Assembly (NCBI GenBank): GCA_022823105.1
Contig: JAJDXU010000379.1
Location: forward strand, 1-11,087
DNA: 11,087 nt
Direction: 5' to 3'
From: Dehalococcoidia bacterium
GTDB taxonomy: Bacteria > Chloroflexota > Dehalococcoidia > Lucifugimonadales > UBA3495
Below, piece by piece: positions 8,076-11,087 of this stretch (position 1 is its first letter; every line of letters begins with the position of its first letter). Under the pieces are notes generated by a model. That model was not told the origin of the DNA and did no database searches. It worked only from the letters and a program-made list of their open reading frames with translations. The position numbers and the translations under genes are program-made.

Positions 8076-9824
8076 TCATGCCGGTCGAGCGGCACCCTCG
8101 ACGGTCACGGTTACAACATCAATGCCGTGGTACTTCTGGTGTCGCACCGACGATGCGTAATGCCGCAGCAGCCTGAAAGAAACCTCGTTCTCGTCGGGAA
8201 TCGCGGGCAGGTCGCCCAGGTATGACAGCCGATCCTCCATGTTCGCGCCTTCCAAAGCAGTTACGAACTCCATTTCAATGACGGGACCCTCGGCACGAGC
8301 GGACACCACCAGCCGTCTGGGCTGACCCGTGGTCAGATCATCTTCCTCCTGCCTGAGTATTGCAATCGTTTCCTCGCCGGCCGCGAGCATCCTGTCGGTC
8401 ACGTCGGGGCTGCGCTTCGCCTTGGCTGCAACGCCGCGGAGGAATTCATTGAGGCGCGCGGGGGCATCATCATCGAGGGCAACCTGCAAACGCCGGGACC
8501 TCCTGCGGGACAACTCCACAAACGCCACCATCAATACAGCCACGATGGCCCCGGAGGTCATTCCGTTGCCCAGCAATACGGCCAGGAACCCGTCTCCCAG
8601 CAGCGCCGGGAAGATCACCTGGTTTTGGAAACCGACACCGATCCAGAACGCGAGACCGACTATCGCGGCCTTGCGGTGGTCGATGCCGTCCCGAATGACT
8701 ATGTTCATGCCTTGCACGAACAGCAGCGTGATCAGTACGGCGCCGTAGCCGGCGATGACGGGAGCCGGGATGGCGATCAGCAAGGCCGAAATTTTGGGGA
8801 AGAACGCTATTGCGATGAAAATCACGCCGATGGCAACTCCAACCCGGCGGGATCCGATACCCGTAACTTCCGCGAGGGCCACGCTTGACGAGTATGTTGT
8901 GTTGGGCACGGTGCCGGCCAAGCCGGAGAGGAGATTGCCCACCCCGTCGGCGTTGAGCGCGCCTTGCACCACCCGGAAATCGGTGGCCTGCGGGCGACGC
9001 CGGGAGACACGCTGGATGGCCACGCCGTCTCCGATCGTCTCAATCGCACCGACCAGAGTCACCACGACAAACGCGGGGAGCAAGGCCCAAAACTCCACAC
9101 CCGGAGTAAAGTCCCAGCCGGGCCAGGACCGGAAAGCGATACCGACCCACGGGGCTTCGACGACGTATTGAAAGTCGTACATGCCGAACGGGACCGACGC
9201 GACACAGCCGGCGATGATGCCGATCAACGGAGACCATATCCTCACCGCCGGCGGGGCGCGGAGCACGAGGGCCGCCACGACTACCACGGCCACTACGGCT
9301 GCAATGGGGGCCCCGGAAGTACCCACATGATCCGGAACATCGGTGAGCATATTGAACAGGATCGGCATCACCGTGGCAGCGATGAGCATGATGACGGTGC
9401 CGGTCACGACGGGGGTGAAAATCCGCCGTAGCCACGACAGACGCGCCGCCAAAGCGAACTGGAAGAGCGAGGACACGACAACGAGGCTGGCCATCAAAGC
9501 CGGCCCGCCTTCCATCAGAGCGGCGGCACAAACGGCGATGAATGCCCCGGAGGTTCCCATCATCAGGATGTGGCCGGATCCGATCCTCCAGACCCGGACA
9601 GCCTGCAGAATAGTGGCGATGCCACTGATCAGGAGAGCGGCGAAAACCGCCCAGGCCAAACTCGATTCGGGTTGGCCTGCGATGCGGAAAACAATCAAAA
9701 CACCCAAGACTACCCCGCCTATGATGGACAAGGATGCCTGGGCGCCAGCGCCAATTGTTACGAGTAAGGGTGGATTTTCGTCCGGCTCGTAGCGAACGTT
9801 ATCGTTAATTTGTGCTTGTGCCAA
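8076..9824 (-). CDS. NCS2-family nucleobase permease with C-terminal soluble domain
   Basis: This 582-aa protein is a nucleobase:cation symporter-2 (uracil/xanthine permease) homologue, an inner-membrane importer of purines, pyrimidines or relatives. Residues about 20-440 form the transporter core with many membrane helices. The TM8-type motif ETIGDG (262-267) holds the conserved Glu. The following region (NLLSGLAGTVPNTTYSSSVA, 297-316) matches the family's PNT-x-(F/Y)-S signature, but the usual Gln/Glu-Asn pair that lines the substrate site is Ser313-Ser314. Residues about 445-582 are soluble and charged, roughly 130 residues beyond the usual family length. The start is TTG at 9824 with a weak ribosome binding site; no other early start is available. 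It is first in a probable operon with the histidine phosphatase and the SDR. Substrate is uncertain because of the altered motif. Confidence 0.92.
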   Translation of the reverse strand: MAQAQINDNVRYEPDENPPLLVTIGAGAQASLSIIGGVVLGVLIVFRIAGQPESSLAWAVFAALLISGIATILQAVRVWRIGSGHILMMGTSGAFIAVCAAALMEGGPALMASLVVVSSLFQFALAARLSWLRRIFTPVVTGTVIMLIAATVMPILFNMLTDVPDHVGTSGAPIAAVVAVVVVAALVLRAPPAVRIWSPLIGIIAGCVASVPFGMYDFQYVVEAPWVGIAFRSWPGWDFTPGVEFWALLPAFVVVTLVGAIETIGDGVAIQRVSRRRPQATDFRVVQGALNADGVGNLLSGLAGTVPNTTYSSSVALAEVTGIGSRRVGVAIGVIFIAIAFFPKISALLIAIPAPVIAGYGAVLITLLFVQGMNIVIRDGIDHRKAAIVGLAFWIGVGFQNQVIFPALLGDGFLAVLLGNGMTSGAIVAVLMVAFVELSRRRSRRLQVALDDDAPARLNEFLRGVAAKAKRSPDVTDRMLAAGEETIAILRQEEDDLTTGQPRRLVVSARAEGPVIEMEFVTALEGANMEDRLSYLGDLPAIPDENEVSFRLLRHYASSVRHQKYHGIDVVTVTVEGAARPA

Positions 9825-9840
9825 CGTAATTTACCAGCCT

Positions 9841-9861
9841 AAGTTATTTCACCAGTAACTT
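9841..9861. promoter_or_regulatory. candidate operator upstream of the permease operon
   Basis: AAGTTA (9841-9846) and TAACTT (9856-9861) form an inverted repeat with a 9-base spacer, 17-37 bases upstream of the permease TTG start, in an AT-rich patch within GC-rich DNA. The geometry suits a dimeric repressor site, but six-base arms can occur by chance. I found no convincing -35/-10 pair nearby. Confidence 0.3.
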
Positions 9862-9985
9862 GATGGCAGACACATTAGCACACAACTAACTACTGCGGGC
9901 TTAATCCTCCCGGAATCTGATCAAGTTGCGACCTAGCGAAAAGGCGGGGTTGCGGCGGGATCCCACTCGGCTCGACCGATCGACT

Positions 9986-10020
9986 ACCGCCGCGCGGCCT
10001 GGGGGCTGCCGTGCGGCGGT
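9986..10020. other. strong 13-bp hairpin between the DUF1801 gene and the permease
   Basis: Bases 9986-9998 pair with 10008-10020 through 12 Watson-Crick pairs and one G-T wobble, closing a 9-base loop (CTGGGGGCT). It lies 25 bases past the DUF1801-gene stop. No T-run follows on either strand; the only one (GTTTTT, minus strand) precedes the stem, so it is not a standard intrinsic terminator. It could protect an mRNA 3' end or be a REP-like element. The rest of 9825-10044 shows no gene. Confidence 0.5.
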
Positions 10021-10044
10021 GGGAAAAACGCGGTGGGTCGGACT

Positions 10045-10521
10045 CTATAGCGTATCGAAGCCGCGCCAACCAGGCAGAGCAGCGGATTGACGGATCCACG
10101 TTTCCAACAATTCCTCGTCGAATTCGTGCTCGTGGATATTGACCCACCGGGCGTCCGGGTCTTTGCCGCCGCCGTGCGGGACGGGATCAAGAGACGCTCC
10201 ATTGAGGAAGGTCACCTTGATGTAACGCGTGAAGACGTGATAGCTGACGAACCACCCCTCTCCTTCCACGCCGTACCAAGGCGAGTTCCACCGTACAGCT
10301 TTTCGCACGTGCGGGACGGTTTTCACGATGAGGTCGTCGAGTTTGCGCCCCGTTGCGCTTTTCCAGCCCGGCATCGCCGCGATGTAAGCCTGCACCGGGG
10401 GGTCGCCGTCGGCCTTGGCGATCTGGGGATTGCCGCCAGACAATAAGACCACGCCTTCGCTGTTCGGTTCCAGAGCGGGCCTGGTCCTGGTCGCGGGTTT
10501 TCTGGACGCTTTTCCGGCCAT
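10045..10521 (-). CDS. DUF1801 domain-containing protein
   Basis: This soluble 158-aa protein matches the DUF1801 (YdhG-like) group. Visible family stretches are NPQIAKADGDPPVQAYIAAM (31-50), PGWK (51-54), LDDLIVKTVPHVRKAVRWNS (61-80), PWYG (81-84), FVSYHVFTRYIKVTFLNGAS (91-110) and the C-terminal ETWIRQSAALPGW. Residues 1-30 are a basic, probably flexible end (GKASRKPATRTR). The ATG at 10521 is chosen because GGAG stands nine bases upstream and the family-like part lies wholly inside; an ATG at 10563 would add 14 residues. The biochemical role of the family is not established, although the fold is small and alpha/beta. It stands alone between a serine recombinase gene and the permease operon, so it could be a cargo gene of a mobile element; this is inference. 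Confidence 0.85.
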   Translation of the reverse strand: MAGKASRKPATRTRPALEPNSEGVVLLSGGNPQIAKADGDPPVQAYIAAMPGWKSATGRKLDDLIVKTVPHVRKAVRWNSPWYGVEGEGWFVSYHVFTRYIKVTFLNGASLDPVPHGGGKDPDARWVNIHEHEFDEELLETWIRQSAALPGWRGFDTL

Positions 10522-10564
10522 TGGGATTTCTCCGATACGATGCCTGGAGTCTATTTTGAACATG

Positions 10565-10578
10565 CCCCATTAATGGGG
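10565..10578. promoter_or_regulatory. 14-bp perfect palindrome upstream of the DUF1801 gene
   Basis: CCCCATTAATGGGG is an exact palindrome lying 44-57 bases upstream of the DUF1801 ATG and 54 bases past the recombinase stop. It could be a repressor operator or part of a recombination site. A second, shorter palindrome (TGGCGCGCCA, 10601-10610) follows. Neither function can be shown from sequence alone. Confidence 0.35.
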
Positions 10579-10631
10579 GTATTCACGGGATGAAGGGGAT
10601 TGGCGCGCCACCAGCAACCAACGCGGGAGCG

Positions 10632-11087
10632 CTAATCGAATGGTGGGCCGGACTGGACAAAATCAAGAACCGGGGCCGATTCCGACGTAATCCCGTCCTG
10701 GGGCATGGGGATAGTGTACGTCAGCGTAGCTTCATCGTCCACGATCTCGATGCCCTGTACGAAGTTGCGGATGAGGGCCTTCCGCTCGGGGAACGTCCCT
10801 TCCTGGAAGAGTGCGCGAAAGTCGGCCACGTACCCCTTGATCTCCCGGCTGGTGGGCAACTCCGCCCGCCGCCGCTCCAACCGGCCCTCGGCCTCCTCCC
10901 TAGCCGCCGTCAACTGGTCCTGTCGCGACTTCAACGCCAGGATGCGCGGCGACAACACCTCCAGCGTCAGGTCGCTGGTCTCCAGGGCCTCGTAGAGCTT
11001 CCCCAACCTACTCTCCACGTCATTCAGATCGGCATTGATGGCCTTCAGCCGGCCGTTCACCTCACCGGCCAATGCGTCGATCTCCTC
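10632..11087 (-). CDS. large serine recombinase, C-terminal part (partial, runs off the right edge)
   Basis: The frame is open to the window edge and gives the last 151 residues of a longer protein. The visible part begins EEIDALAGEVNGRLKAINAD and is a charged helical region of coiled-coil type (RLGKLYEALETSDLTLEVLS, LKSRQDQLTAAREEAEGRLE), followed by FRALFQEGTFPERKALIRNF and a short beta-rich end (IEIVDDEATLTYTIPMP). Family knowledge: this matches the C-terminal coiled-coil region of large serine recombinases of phages, integrative elements and transposons, which follows the catalytic resolvase and zinc-ribbon domains. The catalytic Ser would lie outside the window, so activity cannot be judged. 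The internal TTG at 11072 is not the real start. It suggests an integrated mobile element at or beyond the right edge. Confidence 0.8.
   Translation of the reverse strand, partial: EEIDALAGEVNGRLKAINADLNDVESRLGKLYEALETSDLTLEVLSPRILALKSRQDQLTAAREEAEGRLERRRAELPTSREIKGYVADFRALFQEGTFPERKALIRNFVQGIEIVDDEATLTYTIPMPQDGITSESAPVLDFVQSGPPFD

Noticed and set aside
7610..8176. Open frame of 188 codons on the plus strand, antisense to the histidine phosphatase
   Set aside because: The minus-strand gene has intact catalytic motifs; the plus-strand translation is Arg/Gly-rich and featureless.
10601..10610. TGGCGCGCCA palindrome as a possible att core or operator
   Set aside because: A 10-base GC-rich palindrome is common by chance at this composition and has no partner sequence in the window; mentioned only as context.

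Overview
The window is a GC-rich (about 60 %) bacterial chromosome segment with closely packed genes and several TTG/GTG starts. An F420-type luciferase-like oxidoreductase, an FtsH with a long proline-rich tail, an hflK-hflC pair and an SDR/NCS2 catabolic-looking cluster together suggest an environmental Chloroflexota (SAR202/Dehalococcoidia-like) or actinobacterial genome. This taxonomic guess is inference from gene style and was not tested.

Left part (1-4433): membrane-protein quality control. The left edge holds the first nine codons of hflC, then hflK, both on the minus strand. Further right, also on the minus strand, is ftsH, the membrane AAA+ zinc protease that HflK/HflC complexes regulate. 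Between hflK and ftsH lie two plus-strand genes: a 105-aa protein I do not recognise and a multi-pass membrane protein resembling the DUF2238/YjdF group. They end at a perfect 9-bp hairpin shared with the 3' end of ftsH, a likely bidirectional terminator.

Middle (4434-6702): a 228-bp divergent intergenic region with AT-rich promoter candidates, then a plus-strand L-asparaginase-family gene with a strong Shine-Dalgarno sequence and an LLM-class (F420-type) oxidoreductase. The asparaginase has the nucleophilic Thr and the Lys of the active site, but the Asp of the second catalytic motif is replaced by Ala.

Right-middle (6703-9824): a minus-strand run read right to left: an NCS2-type nucleobase permease with an extra C-terminal soluble domain and an altered substrate motif, a histidine phosphatase, and a classical SDR. 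They overlap or nearly abut and probably form an operon for uptake and processing of a nucleobase-like compound. The SDR and the oxidoreductase converge with their stop codons directly back to back.

Right end (9825-11087): an intergenic stretch with a strong 13-bp hairpin, a DUF1801-type small protein gene, and the C-terminal 151 codons of a large serine recombinase running off the window, which suggests an integrated mobile element at or just beyond the right edge. No rRNA, tRNA, CRISPR array or insertion sequence was found. The most notable signals are the lost catalytic Asp of the asparaginase, the Ser-Ser replacement in the permease motif, and the two uncharacterised genes between hflKC and ftsH.
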